From contig MIAR01000004.1 of assembly GCA_001829185.1 (NCBI GenBank), positions 1-64,000 of the forward strand: a DNA stretch of 64,000 nt. Direction: 5' to 3'. Shown piece by piece: positions 26,823-36,889 of the stretch. The stretch's first letter is position 1. Every line of letters starts with the position of its first letter. The notes beneath the pieces were generated by a model that made no database searches, was not told the DNA's origin, and saw only the letters and a list, made by a program, of their open reading frames with translations. Made by a program: the position numbers and the translations under genes. Source of the stretch: Spirochaetes bacterium GWB1_60_80. Its GTDB lineage: Bacteria; Spirochaetota; Spirochaetia; Treponematales; UBA12059.

Positions 26823-27863
26823 TTATAAATTCAGATTTCCATTGCCGAAGGAAACGTCTAAGCCGCGCATAGCCTCAAAATACTTTCCAGCCCCAATTGC
26901 AATGCACTCCAATGGACGTTCGGCTAGAATTACAGGAACACCAGTTTCTTTTGCAATCAATTTTGGCAATCCTTTTAAAAGGGATCCTCCTCCAGCCATC
27001 ACAATTCCTCGCTCAACAATATCAGCTGCCAATTCTGGAGGGGTCTGTCCAAGGGTTTTTTTTATTTCTTCAACGATTTGGTTTACCGGTTCTTGCAATG
27101 CTTCACGCACCTCAACGGAGTCTATCTCTAGGCGTCTAGGTAAGCCAGTAATGGCGTCAGTTCCTTTTATTTCCACTCTTTCTACAGTTTTATCTGGTGA
27201 AGCATTACCAATTTCTATTTTTAGCCTTTCAGCCGTTTGTTCACCAATTATCAAGTTATGCGCTGCCCTAATATGTTTAATGATAGCCAGATCAAATTCA
27301 TCTCCACCAACCCGAATAGCATTAGTCACGACCAAATCTCTCAGAGAGATCACAGAAATCTCTGTCGTGCCACCGCCAATATCGCAGATCATATGCCCAG
27401 CTGGTTCGTGAATTGGAATATCAGAGCCTATCGCAGCTGCAAGAGACTCCGGTAAAACTTCAACTTCACGTGCCCCCGCTTTATAAGCAGCATCGATCAC
27501 AGCACGTCTTTCGACCTCAGTTATACATGTTGGAATACCGATTACCATTCTAGGTTTAATAAACCATCTTCTTGGAATAACTTTTTGAATAAAATATTTA
27601 ATCATTTTTTCTGTAGTATCAGGATCAGCAATTACGCCGTCGCGAAGCGGACGGATAGCGATAATATTTCCAGGTGTTTTCCAGAGCATCCGCTTTGCTT
27701 CAGTCCCAACCGCTATTACACGCTTTGTGCCACGCTCCACGGCTACGACAGACGGCTCATTGATAACAATTCCCTTCCCTCTAACATAGACTAGGGTGTT
27801 ACAGGTGCCCAAATCAATGCCTATGTCCAGTGAAAATGAGTCGAAAAATTTCTTCCTTGCCAT
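26823..27863 (-). CDS. mreB: Cell shape actin homologue MreB
   Basis: A 346-aa actin-fold ATPase whose filaments guide the elongasome. Phosphate-1 loop is [13 protein letters not shown], the connect/phosphate-2 block is [15 protein letters not shown], adenosine motif [32 protein letters not shown] is diagnostic against Hsp70. The N-terminus [11 protein letters not shown] precedes the first strand. AGGAGA lies seven bases before the ATG. It is the second gene of the cell-shape unit. Confidence 0.97.
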   Translation of the reverse strand: MARKKFFDSFSLDIGIDLGTCNTLVYVRGKGIVINEPSVVAVERGTKRVIAVGTEAKRMLWKTPGNIIAIRPLRDGVIADPDTTEKMIKYFIQKVIPRRWFIKPRMVIGIPTCITEVERRAVIDAAYKAGAREVEVLPESLAAAIGSDIPIHEPAGHMICDIGGGTTEISVISLRDLVVTNAIRVGGDEFDLAIIKHIRAAHNLIIGEQTAERLKIEIGNASPDKTVERVEIKGTDAITGLPRRLEIDSVEVREALQEPVNQIVEEIKKTLGQTPPELAADIVERGIVMAGGGSLLKGLPKLIAKETGVPVILAERPLECIAIGAGKYFEAMRGLDVSFGNGNLNL

Positions 27864-27873
27864 CTTGTCTCTC

Positions 27874-28854
27874 CTATGTTCGTTCGTTCAGTTTCATCCG
27901 GGCATCTATATGCATGGGGTCGATTGAGACTGCTTTTCGCCAAGCAGCCCGAGCCTTAAGGTTATCATCCATTTTTTGGTAGATTAGGCCTTCATAATAC
28001 CAGACATCCGCCGAGTTGGAGTCTCGCTCCTTAATAGTATTAAGAATTGCTAAACCCGCTGCATAATCCTCTTGCTCTAGATAAATAGATGCCAAGAGCA
28101 GCCCTGCTTGTTCGAATAAAAATTGATCAGCAGTTTGCTCCATCACTTGGCTAGCATATTGTAATGCTTTTTCAGAAAAGCCAGCTTGGATAAAAACTTT
28201 TGAAGCTGATAGGAGTAACGCCATATTTTCAGGATTTATTGCAACAGCCAATTCAAAATATGAAATACTTTTTTCTAACTGGCCTAATTCTCGATACATG
28301 ATGGCTAGATATTCCCAGATGTCATCGGATTCATAACCGAGAGATAGAGCCTGGTTAAAAAACATGATAGCAGCGTCGTAATGATTATAGTCTTTATGAA
28401 AATAAGCCTTGCCTAATAAATAGAGTAGTTGAGGTTTCTGACCTTGCACCCCTATAATCAAGGCTTTCCTGATATCGAGAATCGCGCTCTGCATGAGCTC
28501 TAGTTGATCATTACCAGCTTCCAGTTGCATGCCATGATAGAATTCAGCAATACCTCGCATGGATAAAAATGCTGGATCAACAGGTCGTAGTAACAAAATA
28601 TTCCCAGCATCGGCAATTATGTCTGCATATCGGTTTTCCGCCCAGGCGGCTTCTATTTTTACCCGCGTTTGCATTACGGATGCATCAACTGCGGCCATCT
28701 GCCGGTATTCCAGAAATTTTGGCTTACATAGCCAATATAAACCATACAAAAGCGTACAACCCATTATCAATGCTAAAGCAACCACTGGTAGGCTGGTTCG
28801 CTGAAAGAGAGCTTGACGTTTTTTTGCATACAAGAGATTTCTCATAATTGCCAT
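27874..28854 (-). CDS. Membrane-anchored TPR protein upstream of mreB
   Basis: A 326-aa protein with a transmembrane helix (about 22–44, [20 protein letters not shown]) and about seven TPR units such as [34 protein letters not shown] split over residues 170–210 and the last unit [17 protein letters not shown]. It is ten bases upstream of mreB and likely co-transcribed; I recall the same neighbour in treponemes. A role in assembling the elongasome is inferred only from position. Starts at ATG 28854 or ATG 28845; the candidate promoter sits so close that the mRNA may be nearly leaderless. Confidence 0.75.
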   Translation of the reverse strand: MAIMRNLLYAKKRQALFQRTSLPVVALALIMGCTLLYGLYWLCKPKFLEYRQMAAVDASVMQTRVKIEAAWAENRYADIIADAGNILLLRPVDPAFLSMRGIAEFYHGMQLEAGNDQLELMQSAILDIRKALIIGVQGQKPQLLYLLGKAYFHKDYNHYDAAIMFFNQALSLGYESDDIWEYLAIMYRELGQLEKSISYFELAVAINPENMALLLSASKVFIQAGFSEKALQYASQVMEQTADQFLFEQAGLLLASIYLEQEDYAAGLAILNTIKERDSNSADVWYYEGLIYQKMDDNLKARAAWRKAVSIDPMHIDARMKLNERT

Positions 28855-28857
28855 GAT

Positions 28858-28886
28858 GTTGTACCATTTTAAATGCCAATAGTCAA
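28858..28886 (-). promoter_or_regulatory. Candidate promoter for the TPR–mreB–rodA unit
   Basis: On the minus strand TTGACT (28886–28881), a 17-base spacer and TACAAC (28863–28858). It lies between the RNase P RNA 3' end and the TPR gene. The -10 is only four bases from the ATG at 28854, so if it is used translation would start at 28845 or on a leaderless message. Confidence 0.35.
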
Positions 28887-28914
28887 TTGAATTACGTGAT
28901 TGTATATAGAAAAA

Positions 28915-29294
<380 letters not shown>

Positions 29295-29302
29295 CAAATA
29301 CC

Positions 29303-30157
29303 TCAATTATCAGTCTCATCCATCGAATTTTTGCCGCTTGATTCCTCTTCATCATAAGAATCATCTTCAGAATCATCGCCAAAGTCATCTAGATCAGCCA
29401 AACTTCCCGATTCAATATCTATAAACAATTCGGCTTCTGCAGTATCGCTATCTTGATAATAGAGAACCCTGGAACAATAAGGACAGAATATAACTCTGTT
29501 GCCTTGCCTTACCTCATTAACGAATTGCGCCGGTAAGATCATAGAACAACCTGAACAGACAGCTCCCTTAACTGGCACTATTCCCAAACTTTGTTTGGAA
29601 TTGATAATGCGTTCAAATTTGAAAATAATCTCGCTGTCAATATTGGTGGTCACCTTCTGTTCCGTTATTTTCAATTCTTCGATACGCTTTGTCATTGTAG
29701 TTTCTTCAGTCATTATTTTGTGTTGCTTTTCGGTAATTTCTGCCTCTTGGGATGAAATCAAGGCTGAAGTAGATTTTAAATCTGAATCAGCATCTTTCAA
29801 TACCTCTTCATTGGTTTTTATTTCCTTGCGCAATTTGTCTTCTTTATAACCAGCCTCGGTTATTTCCTTATTCAATGCTTCAAATTCCCGTGGACTAGAA
29901 ATATTATCCATTTGCTTTTCCGAATGAGCCTTCAACTGAACAACTTCTTCCAGTTCAAATTTCAAAATGCCGAGTTTGGTGGAAACTTCATCAAATCTTG
30001 TTTTCTTATCAACATGTGTTTTTTTTATTCGTATTAATACTTCTTCTTGGGCTAAAATTGATTTGGGCAATTCTTTCAGTTGCTTTTCGATAGAAACACG
30101 TTCCATTAATAATTCCTGAAACTGTCTGAGCCTATCAAATAATTCATCCATTAGCAT
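29303..30157 (-). CDS. Coiled-coil protein with C4 zinc ribbon (CT398/DUF164 type)
   Basis: A 284-aa protein. Residues about 10–190 form a long charged coiled coil; then a zinc ribbon CSGC–(about 20)–CPYC (GAVCSGCSMILP, VIFCPYCSRVLYY), and a strongly acidic tail (DDFGDDSEDDSYDEEESS). The architecture matches the chlamydial CT398-like family, whose members have been linked to sigma-54 and flagellar or secretion factors; a function here is not established. rnpB follows after eight bases. A strong promoter lies 95–123 bases upstream. Confidence 0.85.
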   Translation of the reverse strand: MLMDELFDRLRQFQELLMERVSIEKQLKELPKSILAQEEVLIRIKKTHVDKKTRFDEVSTKLGILKFELEEVVQLKAHSEKQMDNISSPREFEALNKEITEAGYKEDKLRKEIKTNEEVLKDADSDLKSTSALISSQEAEITEKQHKIMTEETTMTKRIEELKITEQKVTTNIDSEIIFKFERIINSKQSLGIVPVKGAVCSGCSMILPAQFVNEVRQGNRVIFCPYCSRVLYYQDSDTAEAELFIDIESGSLADLDDFGDDSEDDSYDEEESSGKNSMDETDN

Positions 30158-30251
30158 AGGAAACCACCCTTAATCAACAGCTTTATCATCGATAAGCGAC
30201 AATGCACATTAAAATACATTTATTAAACCTAGCAAGGACACCATATTGTGC

Positions 30252-30280
30252 ATTATACCATAACTGGTATGTCTGTTCAA
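30252..30280 (-). promoter_or_regulatory. Strong sigma-70 promoter (zinc-ribbon gene and rnpB)
   Basis: Minus strand: TTGAAC (30280–30275), 17-base spacer, and TATAAT (30257–30252) with a TGG extended -10. It sits in the gap between rpoD and the zinc-ribbon gene and predicts a leader of about 90 bases. Confidence 0.7.
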
Positions 30281-30323
30281 TTGGGAACTTCAGTGACATT
30301 AGCAAGTAAAATAGAAAAACTAC

Positions 30324-32051
30324 TTAATGATCAACATAATCTCTTAATTTTTGACTACGCTTGAAATGCCGTAACTTCTTCAGAGCCTTCGCTTCAATTT
30401 GCCTAATGCGTTCACGGGTTACGTTGAAATACAGGCCAACCTCCTCTAGCGTCAAGGAATAACCGTCATCCAAGCCAAAGCGCATTCGTAAAACCTCCTG
30501 CTCGCGCGGAGGCAGGGTCGCAAGAACTGATCTGATCTGCTCCTGAAGAAGTCGATAATCTGTCTGAATACTAGGATTTTCGATATCCTTATCCTCAATA
30601 AAATCGCCCAAGAATGAATCGTCATCCTCACCGAGTGGTGTTTCTAAGCTGATCGGCTCTCGTGCGACATTTTTCACGCTTTTTACCCGAGCGACCGGCC
30701 ACCCTAATTGCTGGGCAATTTCATCGTCACTCGGTTCCCGACCTAACTTTTGCATCAGTTGGCGTGATTCTCGTACAACTTTATTGATCTGCTCAATCAT
30801 ATGAACAGGAACTCGGATAGTTCGGGCTTGATCACTTATTGATCTGGTTATTGCCTGTCGAATCCACCAGGTAGCATAGGTTGAAAACTTATACCCCTTG
30901 CGATACTCAAATTTTTCAACAGCCTTAATCAAGCCAATGTTTCCTTCTTGCACCAGATCAAAAAAATGCAGCCCTCTGTTTGTATACTTTTTTGCAATCG
31001 ATACAACCAAGCGCAGATTTGCTTTAATTAAACGATCTTTTGCACTCTTCATCATCTTCCGACCGCGATTTATCTCTTTGGCCATTCTGATTATTGTGTC
31101 GCAATCATTTTCAAAAATATACTCGAGTTCGCTTAATTTTTTTTGTGTGATTTGAATTTGCTTGATTCGTTCTTTTATCTCATCTGAATCAATGCCAAGG
31201 TCAGCTTCAATCTGATCACGACGTTCTTTAAGCGTGAGATTTCTGCCTAGCACGCGAATTTCCCTTAGATTGGTTACCTGTAATATGCGTTCCAAGCGGT
31301 CTTGCTCATTTCGATATTTTTTAATTTTCTTTGCCGCATTTATGAATTTTTCCGAAAATACATTGATTTCTTCGGTATGGAGATCCGTGTCACTCAGCTT
31401 AGTAAGCAAGACCTCGCGTAGTTCCATCAGAGCAACATCATCCTTGATATTGTTTCCTCGAACTACTATTTGTTTTTTTGTTTCTAAATAATTTCGGATA
31501 TCAGTTTGAGTATCGCGCAATATATCACGGTAAAACTGGTTCAAACGGCGTCGTTCGGCGATTTTCTCAGAGTTTTCTTTACGTTGCTGAGTACCAGATT
31601 CACGACGGGCCTTAACAGATATTTGATGGAATTCAGGGATAAGCATGCCGCTTCTTCTGATTATCCGCTTTATTATATTCTCCCCTTCTTCCATCAATTT
31701 CGACAACTCAACCTCTTGTTCAGCTGTCAAGAGGTTTTCCTTTCCTATTTCTCTTAAATACAAGCGAATAGGATCATCAATAGCACCTTCTTTATCACTA
31801 TAAACAAGGCGCTTTTTCTCAGTTACGACGGCTTCATCTTTGACTTCGCTTGCAACTTCTTCTCGAGTAACATCTTCTTCTTCGAGTTGAATATTGTTAC
31901 TTTCTAACAAAGCCAAGACAGCATCGATTTTATCTGAATTCAGCATTTCTTCAGGTAAAAAGTCAGACAACTCATCAAAACTGATCACCTTTTTCACTTT
32001 GCCGTATTCAATCAACTTGCTAATTGCAGGATCGAGTTCAGTGTCGCTCAT
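30324..32051 (-). CDS. rpoD: Primary RNA polymerase sigma factor (sigma-70)
   Basis: About 575 aa. Region 1.1 at the N-terminus ([23 protein letters not shown]), region 1.2 ([25 protein letters not shown]), a non-conserved insert of about 190 residues, region 2 ([55 protein letters not shown]), region 3 and region 4 with the helix-turn-helix [25 protein letters not shown]. The start is ATG 32051, with AAGGAAG upstream and overlap with the dnaG end; an upstream ATG at 32114 lies within dnaG. dnaG–rpoD adjacency is the classic macromolecular-synthesis arrangement. Confidence 0.97.
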   Translation of the reverse strand: MSDTELDPAISKLIEYGKVKKVISFDELSDFLPEEMLNSDKIDAVLALLESNNIQLEEEDVTREEVASEVKDEAVVTEKKRLVYSDKEGAIDDPIRLYLREIGKENLLTAEQEVELSKLMEEGENIIKRIIRRSGMLIPEFHQISVKARRESGTQQRKENSEKIAERRRLNQFYRDILRDTQTDIRNYLETKKQIVVRGNNIKDDVALMELREVLLTKLSDTDLHTEEINVFSEKFINAAKKIKKYRNEQDRLERILQVTNLREIRVLGRNLTLKERRDQIEADLGIDSDEIKERIKQIQITQKKLSELEYIFENDCDTIIRMAKEINRGRKMMKSAKDRLIKANLRLVVSIAKKYTNRGLHFFDLVQEGNIGLIKAVEKFEYRKGYKFSTYATWWIRQAITRSISDQARTIRVPVHMIEQINKVVRESRQLMQKLGREPSDDEIAQQLGWPVARVKSVKNVAREPISLETPLGEDDDSFLGDFIEDKDIENPSIQTDYRLLQEQIRSVLATLPPREQEVLRMRFGLDDGYSLTLEEVGLYFNVTRERIRQIEAKALKKLRHFKRSQKLRDYVDH

Positions 32052-33834
32052 GTCGTTCTTCCTTAAGTCTAGCGAGTTCGTCATCAAGGTGCATCTTTTC
32101 GTAGAGTAGGTCATTCATCGATATTTCATCAGCATCCCGGGCTGGATTATAGCTTCTAATCTGGTTGACTAGCTTCACCTTCTTCTGTTCCAGGCGATGA
32201 AGTAATAACCGAAACATCCCATCTTTGATGACTTGTTCTTGATTAGATTGGTAATCGCCATTTGCAGCCTTCTCCATGATAAGCGTCTTCAGCGCTGGGC
32301 TAGCCAATAGTTCCATCACCGCATCCGTTGTTAAAGTACCCTTTCGATAGGAATCTTCTAGCACTATGAATGCATCTTTTAGTATCTTTTCCTCAAAATC
32401 TTCCGGTTTTAGCTCACCTCTCACCTTCTCAAAATACTCTGGATTGAGAATCAAGGCAATAATCAGCCCGTGGTCATGCGTACATATCAGTCTGGTTTCT
32501 GGGTCTGCCCCTACCACTGTCTTATCCACTTTTTGTTGCTGATTCGTACTGCAATATCGCTTATAATCTGCCATAACCGAATAGGGATCGAGTCCGAAAC
32601 TGCCAGCCATCCTTTCCAATAATCTGTCCTTACTGATTTCGGATTTCAGGCTGCAGATATAAGAAAATAGAAAGGAAAACGCCTCTTTGTCACCATCGGC
32701 CATTCTTAGCGCATGTGCTTGGCTTAAAATATAGTCATCCTTATTTATAATTGATTCTAAGGACAATTTCAATTGTTGATCGCCAAATTTCTGCAAAATT
32801 TCCGCTGGATCCTTGGCATCAGGTAAATTCATGACGGAAATATCAACTCCGACCGAGTCAGTCAAGGTAATTGCCCGCATTGTGGCTTTCCGGCCAGCAG
32901 AATCGCTGTCGAAACAAAGATACAAGTGATCTGCATTTCTTTTCAGTAAATTGATTTGCTCTTCGGTGAAGGCAGTCCCTAACGGAGCAACCGCATAGTC
33001 GATACCCGCGTCGACAAAGGCTAAAACATCCATATACCCTTCACAGACGATTGCCTTCTTATAAGTCCTGATTGCGGGCTGAGCAAGAGAAAATCCAAAT
33101 AGGGTTTCATGCTTTCGAAAAAGTACAGTTTCTGGGGAATTGATATATTTGGGTCCGCGATCTGCTAAATCTCTACCGCCAAAGGCTATCGTTCTGTTCT
33201 TAATATCGGTGATCGGAAACACCAAACGACCATTAAAAATACAAAAATCGGGATATTTAGCAGAAAAAAGTCCTGACTTTGCCAAAAATTCCTTGGAATA
33301 AGCCTTGCTCTGCAAAAATGAAAATAGCCACCCCCTGTCCGCCGGAACAAACCCCAATTTGAAGCGTTTAATGGTTTCTAGCTTAAATCCTCGAGATTCG
33401 ATATATGCTAAAGCATGCCGGGCTTTGGCGGAATTCAGCAACATATAATGAAAGGTGCCTGTCAGCTTGTCATATAACTCCAGCAAACTATTGCGTTCCT
33501 GGATGCGACGCAATTCGGCTGGATCATCGTCACCTTCATAGGTAATTGTAATTCCAGCAAACTCAGCCAACCGTTCAACAGCCTCAATATATTGGCAATT
33601 CTCAATTTCTTTGATAAAGGTGATGGCATCCCCACCTTTTTTACAGCCAAAACAATAAAAAAAGCCTTGCTCTGGTTGAACGCCAAACGAAGGTGTCTTT
33701 TCGTTGTGAAACGGACACAATCCAACCCACCGTTTGCCACGCTGCTCAAGTTGTACATAGCGATTAATAACGGAAACGATATCGGTATGCAAGCGTATTT
33801 CTTGAATAACTGCATCCGGAATTTTCTTCATCAT
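32038..33834 (-). CDS. dnaG: DNA primase
   Basis: A 598-aa primase making RNA primers for replication. The N-terminal zinc finger ([13 protein letters not shown] … [11 protein letters not shown]) is intact, followed by the toprim domain with [26 protein letters not shown] and the metal site [11 protein letters not shown]. The C-terminal helicase-binding domain is divergent, as usual. ATG 33834 overlaps the mltG stop (TGATG); a second ATG follows directly. It overlaps rpoD by 14 bases. Confidence 0.96.
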   Translation of the reverse strand: MMKKIPDAVIQEIRLHTDIVSVINRYVQLEQRGKRWVGLCPFHNEKTPSFGVQPEQGFFYCFGCKKGGDAITFIKEIENCQYIEAVERLAEFAGITITYEGDDDPAELRRIQERNSLLELYDKLTGTFHYMLLNSAKARHALAYIESRGFKLETIKRFKLGFVPADRGWLFSFLQSKAYSKEFLAKSGLFSAKYPDFCIFNGRLVFPITDIKNRTIAFGGRDLADRGPKYINSPETVLFRKHETLFGFSLAQPAIRTYKKAIVCEGYMDVLAFVDAGIDYAVAPLGTAFTEEQINLLKRNADHLYLCFDSDSAGRKATMRAITLTDSVGVDISVMNLPDAKDPAEILQKFGDQQLKLSLESIINKDDYILSQAHALRMADGDKEAFSFLFSYICSLKSEISKDRLLERMAGSFGLDPYSVMADYKRYCSTNQQQKVDKTVVGADPETRLICTHDHGLIIALILNPEYFEKVRGELKPEDFEEKILKDAFIVLEDSYRKGTLTTDAVMELLASPALKTLIMEKAANGDYQSNQEQVIKDGMFRLLLHRLEQKKVKLVNQIRSYNPARDADEISMNDLLYEKMHLDDELARLKEERHERH

Positions 33835-34910
33835 CAGGGTTTTGTACTCAATGCGGCAGCTTGATTATGCTCATCGAGGGTTATAGAAAAAAAATGCGCG
33901 CCAGTAGCTTCGTCAATCAATCGGAAATATAAATAGGGGGTCGTGGCAGGGGAAAACGCGGCACGCATTGCCACCAAGCCTGGGCTACAGATTGGTGTTG
34001 GAGGTAGGCCGCTATTTTGATAGGTATTAAAGGGACTCGATAATACAAGATCCTGATGATATATCCGGGATGGATGCGGTAAGTTCAATTCTTCAGTAAT
34101 TACATACACGACTGTGGCGCAAGACTGGAGCAGCATATCCTTTTCCAATCGATTATAGAAAACGCTAGCCATCAAGGCAGCTTCCTCTGGCAGCCGGTAC
34201 TCTCGCTCTACAATGCTTGCCACGATAAGCTTGTGGTGGATTTCTAAAACATCCAATCCTTCAGAAATGTTGCCGAGTTTATTAAGATTGCTGCGAAAGT
34301 TCTGCACAATATGTTCAAGAACTTCTTCTGCCGGGCTATCAGTTACGAAAAAGTAGGTATCCGGGAACAAATAACCTTCGAGAGTGTCTGCTGGAATTTC
34401 GAGTCTCTGCAACAAAGATGTATCATGAGCAGCGTCCAAAATACTATCCACTGAGGAAATTCCTGCATTCTCTATCAAGGTTGCAACCTGATGCAGCGTT
34501 TTCCCTTCTGGTATGACAAGCCGAGCCAGTAATTGGGGACCGGTATTCAATAATTCTATAATATCAGTACCAGTCATTATCGATTCTATCTGGTATATAC
34601 CGCTTCTGGTTGTATTTTCAGCTTGGCGGAGCTTCATCATCAAGCGAAAGAACCACTCGGATCGAATTATTCCTGCTTGTGATAGTTTTCTGGCAATTGC
34701 CATTCCCGATTCGCCAGACGCGACCGAAAAACGGATACCCTCAGCTGAAACCAAACCAGTCGGCTGGTCGAAATACCAAAAACCAATAAACAGTCCGATC
34801 ATCATCATAAAAAGGCAGAGGGGTAGTATCACCAGCAGGAATAATAAAAAACCCTTCGCAGAATTTGATCGAGAAGTGCTTTTGTTAGAGGCTCTGAGCT
34901 TTCTTGTCAT
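33834..34910 (-). CDS. mltG: Endolytic murein transglycosylase MltG (YceG-like)
   Basis: A 358-aa protein with a basic N-terminus and one transmembrane helix (about 20–48), followed by a LysM-like region (FSVASGESGMAIARKLSQAGII) and the YceG catalytic fold. The catalytic Glu lies in VASIVEREYRLPEEAALMASVFYNRL; downstream PFNTYQNSGLPPTPICSPG is a family signature. It cuts nascent glycan strands to set their length. It overlaps both neighbours by one to a few bases. Confidence 0.94.
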   Translation of the reverse strand: MTRKLRASNKSTSRSNSAKGFLLFLLVILPLCLFMMMIGLFIGFWYFDQPTGLVSAEGIRFSVASGESGMAIARKLSQAGIIRSEWFFRLMMKLRQAENTTRSGIYQIESIMTGTDIIELLNTGPQLLARLVIPEGKTLHQVATLIENAGISSVDSILDAAHDTSLLQRLEIPADTLEGYLFPDTYFFVTDSPAEEVLEHIVQNFRSNLNKLGNISEGLDVLEIHHKLIVASIVEREYRLPEEAALMASVFYNRLEKDMLLQSCATVVYVITEELNLPHPSRIYHQDLVLSSPFNTYQNSGLPPTPICSPGLVAMRAAFSPATTPYLYFRLIDEATGAHFFSITLDEHNQAAALSTKP

Positions 34911-35134
34911 TAATGAAAATCCTTACTCGGTTGGAGAGCAGTTTCGATTTGCTCAAGTTGGGCAATTGAAAAATGATCATAAAGCTTCGCTCGAAGTTCA
35001 TTCAAAATTCCTTGCTGTTGTTCATCGAGTGTTTCCTCGTACTTCCGGCATAATGTATACAAATGCAAAAATTGCTGTCCGGAAAGGGCCAAGTTCATAT
35101 CCCTTTTATCAAACTCGTCAAATGTCAATTTCAA
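34910..35134 (-). CDS. Small helical hypothetical protein (74 aa)
   Basis: A 74-aa, largely helical and charged protein (FDEFDKRDMNLALSGQQFLH, then EETLDEQQQGILNELRAKLYDHF) with no membrane segment or Cys. It overlaps the MBL gene by 17 bases and shares its last base with mltG's start codon region, so it is firmly embedded in the operon and likely real. No function is recognised. Confidence 0.65.
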   Translation of the reverse strand: MKLTFDEFDKRDMNLALSGQQFLHLYTLCRKYEETLDEQQQGILNELRAKLYDHFSIAQLEQIETALQPSKDFH

Positions 35135-36056
35135 GCCCCTCTCTAGCGAGAATCACTTCAATGCCTCGCTCCTCGAGGTGCCCTAGGTACCAAGCTGCGG
35201 ATTTCAATATCGTGTCGATTTTTTTATCATTGTACATCGGTTCATGATGGAAAAGTATCAGTTTCTTGATTCTCCAAGATGACGCGAAATCGGCGGCTAA
35301 GCTGAATGAAGAGTGACCCCAAAATTGTTTTTCGATAGCTTCCCCAAGGGTATATTGTGTATCGATAATCAAGGCATCGGTATTACGAAAATATCGTTCG
35401 TTTTCGGGAGTCCGGTCAAAATCCTTCGCGTCGAGTTCTGTATCAGTCGAGTATATTACCTTATGGCCTTCTTCTTCCACCGCATAACTATAACACCCTC
35501 CAGGATGATTCATTTTGCGATAATGAACTTTTATGTCACCAATCTGTATACAATCACCGGTCAAAATGCAAAAATTCTTCTGCGCCCGCATTGTCGCCAT
35601 GGTGATAGGGAACACTGGTTCCCGCATCTGATTTTCCAGAATCTCCTGAAAATCACTTCTTGGGCTATAAAAAGTCAAATTGGTGGCTGGGTCATAAGCG
35701 GGGCCAAAAAACGGCAAGCCCTGAATGTGGTCCCAGTGAAAATGCGAAAAAAACAGATGAACCGGTAAATGTTTTTTACTGGCCAGAATCTGGCTACCTA
35801 AATTTTGTATTCCCGTTCCAGCATCAAAAATTAAGTGGCAGTTCTCAGTCGTCTTTAATTCTACACAGGAAGTATTGCCACCGACCGTTGAAAATACCGA
35901 TTCCGGTAATCTGGCTATAAAACGCTCTCGGGCTTCCTGCGAGATCAGGTCATCTGAGGTGATGCTTTGTATGACGGAGGAGATTTTGCTTTTTAGCTTA
36001 TCAGGTGTCATTGGCGTTGGAATTGACCCCCGAACCCCCCAAAATCGAATCTTCAT
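35118..36056 (-). CDS. MBL-fold metallohydrolase
   Basis: A 312-aa metallo-beta-lactamase-fold enzyme. It opens with KIRFWGVRGSIPTP, has GGNTSCVEL and IFDAGTGIQNLG, and the zinc motif HFHWDHIQGLPFF (HxHxDH form), with later His/Asp ligands in YSTDTE and FHHEP-type segments. The start motif is that of PhnP/YycJ/RNase Z-like members; substrates in this branch include nucleotides, and a cyclic-nucleotide phosphodiesterase role is possible but not shown. ATG 36056 has GGAGGG five bases upstream. It overlaps the previous gene by 56 bases. Confidence 0.82.
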   Translation of the reverse strand: MKIRFWGVRGSIPTPMTPDKLKSKISSVIQSITSDDLISQEARERFIARLPESVFSTVGGNTSCVELKTTENCHLIFDAGTGIQNLGSQILASKKHLPVHLFFSHFHWDHIQGLPFFGPAYDPATNLTFYSPRSDFQEILENQMREPVFPITMATMRAQKNFCILTGDCIQIGDIKVHYRKMNHPGGCYSYAVEEEGHKVIYSTDTELDAKDFDRTPENERYFRNTDALIIDTQYTLGEAIEKQFWGHSSFSLAADFASSWRIKKLILFHHEPMYNDKKIDTILKSAAWYLGHLEERGIEVILAREGLEIDI

Positions 36057-36519
36057 CAAGTCCCTCCCCTGCCATTTCGTATGGGATCTCGATTGGCTTA
36101 TTACGTCTTCGCCGCCATAAGGAATCTTCTATCGATGATCGATCTTTCAGCAAACCAGTTTCGATACCGGGGCAATCCGTGGCTTCAGCTTTCCATTTTT
36201 CTTCATTTTCAATGATACTTTCCCAAAACGGATAGGTATTGCATTGAATAGGCCTAGCAGGATAAACAGTACAACCACCAGCTTCCCAAAAAATGCAATC
36301 ATGATTTGGCTTCTCAGTCAAACTCAATGAAATACCAGTTCCAATATCAACCTGCTTTAAGTATTTACTATAAAAAAGTGAAAAATCAAGTTTCAGAAAC
36401 AGAATTAGTTTCTTTAGATCAAGTTTTGACAAAAAAACAAAACCTGGCGCATGTCGACAACAATCCGAACATTGCTGACATGAAAAACGTAGGCCAGAAT
36501 GCCAAAATTCTTTACTCAT
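36001..36519 (-). CDS. YkgJ-family Cys-cluster protein
   Basis: About 172 aa. The zinc/iron-chelating Cys pattern is clear: FSCQQCSDCCRHAPG near the N-terminus, then HDCIFWEAGGCTVYPARPIQCNTYPFW. The family is predicted to bind an Fe–S cluster or zinc; its reaction is unknown. ATG 36519 (GAGGT upstream) is preferred over ATG 36537, which abuts the terminator T-run of the tRNA unit. It is the first gene of the ykgJ–MBL–mltG–dnaG–rpoD unit, but no separate promoter is obvious. Confidence 0.85.
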   Translation of the reverse strand: MSKEFWHSGLRFSCQQCSDCCRHAPGFVFLSKLDLKKLILFLKLDFSLFYSKYLKQVDIGTGISLSLTEKPNHDCIFWEAGGCTVYPARPIQCNTYPFWESIIENEEKWKAEATDCPGIETGLLKDRSSIEDSLWRRRRNKPIEIPYEMAGEGLDEDSILGGSGVNSNANDT

Positions 36520-36538
36520 GCTACCTCGCAAACCCATG

Positions 36539-36563
36539 AAAAAAGGCCGCCTTGTCGGCGACC
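36539..36563 (-). terminator. Rho-independent terminator after tRNA-Tyr
   Basis: Minus strand: GGTCGCC, loop GACAA, GGCGGCC (seven pairs with one G·U) and then six T. It lies five bases after the tRNA-Tyr 3' end. Confidence 0.85.
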
Positions 36564-36567
36564 TGAA

Positions 36568-36649
36568 TGGAGAGAGAAGGATTTGAACCTTCGAAGGCTA
36601 AGCCAACAGATTTACAGTCTGCCCCCTTTGACCACTCGGGAATCTCTCC
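36568..36649 (-). tRNA. tRNA-Tyr (GTA)
   Basis: An 82-nt class II tRNA. Acceptor stem GGAGAGA pairs with TCTCTCC, discriminator A; anticodon loop CTGTAAATC carries GTA; a long variable arm (GGCTTAGCCTTCG) and T-loop GTTCAAATCC follow. The CCA end is not encoded. It is 31 bases downstream of tRNA-Thr on the same transcript. Confidence 0.95.
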
Positions 36650-36680
36650 AAATTGTAACTGTTTTTGCAATACCTGGTAA

Positions 36681-36753
36681 AGCCATCTCCCGGAATCGAA
36701 CCGGAGACCTCGAGATTACAAGTCACGCGCTCTACCAGCTGAGCTAAGATGGC
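36681..36753 (-). tRNA. tRNA-Thr (TGT)
   Basis: A 73-nt tRNA. Acceptor stem GCCATCT pairs with AGATGGC; D arm GCTCAGCTGGTAGAGC; anticodon loop CTTGTAA gives TGT (reads ACA); T arm CCGGTTCGATTCCGG. The anticodon stem CGTGA/TCTCG has a T·T mismatch at its third pair. CCA is not encoded. Confidence 0.93.
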
Positions 36754-36768
36754 ACGTTCAATAACGAC

Positions 36769-36797
36769 ACTATACAAAATCCTTAGCAGTGAGTCAA
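36769..36797 (-). promoter_or_regulatory. tRNA-Thr/tRNA-Tyr promoter
   Basis: Minus strand: TTGACT (36797–36792), 17-base spacer, TATAGT (36774–36769). Each hexamer is one base off consensus. Initiation would fall about nine bases before the tRNA-Thr 5' end. Confidence 0.75.
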
Positions 36798-36842
36798 GCT
36801 GTAAAATCAACTCAATTCCCGCCGCGAAACGCAATAATTCTC

Positions 36843-36871
36843 TTGAACACATCGCAGGTAAATCGTACTAT
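36843..36871 (+). promoter_or_regulatory. Candidate promoter for the pentapeptide-repeat gene
   Basis: TTGAAC (36843–36848), 17-base spacer, TACTAT (36866–36871), diverging from the tRNA promoter. It predicts a leader of about 12 bases with AGGAG before ATG 36890. Confidence 0.5.
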
Positions 36872-36889
36872 TCATTCAGGAGTAACCTG

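Noticed and set aside
32052-32114. Upstream rpoD start at 32114
   Set aside because: It lies inside dnaG and adds residues without sigma homology; ATG 32051 has a good ribosome binding site.
36499-36747. Plus-strand open frame across the tRNA genes
   Set aside because: It is antisense to two clear tRNAs and their terminator.
36741-36766. TGGCAC-like sequence as a sigma-54 promoter
   Set aside because: No matching TTGC(A/T) at the required spacing; the bases belong to the tRNA-Thr acceptor end.
36749-36889. Extended start of the pentapeptide-repeat gene at 36749
   Set aside because: It would run through tRNA-Thr and its promoter region; ATG 36890 has AGGAG and begins the conserved-looking protein.
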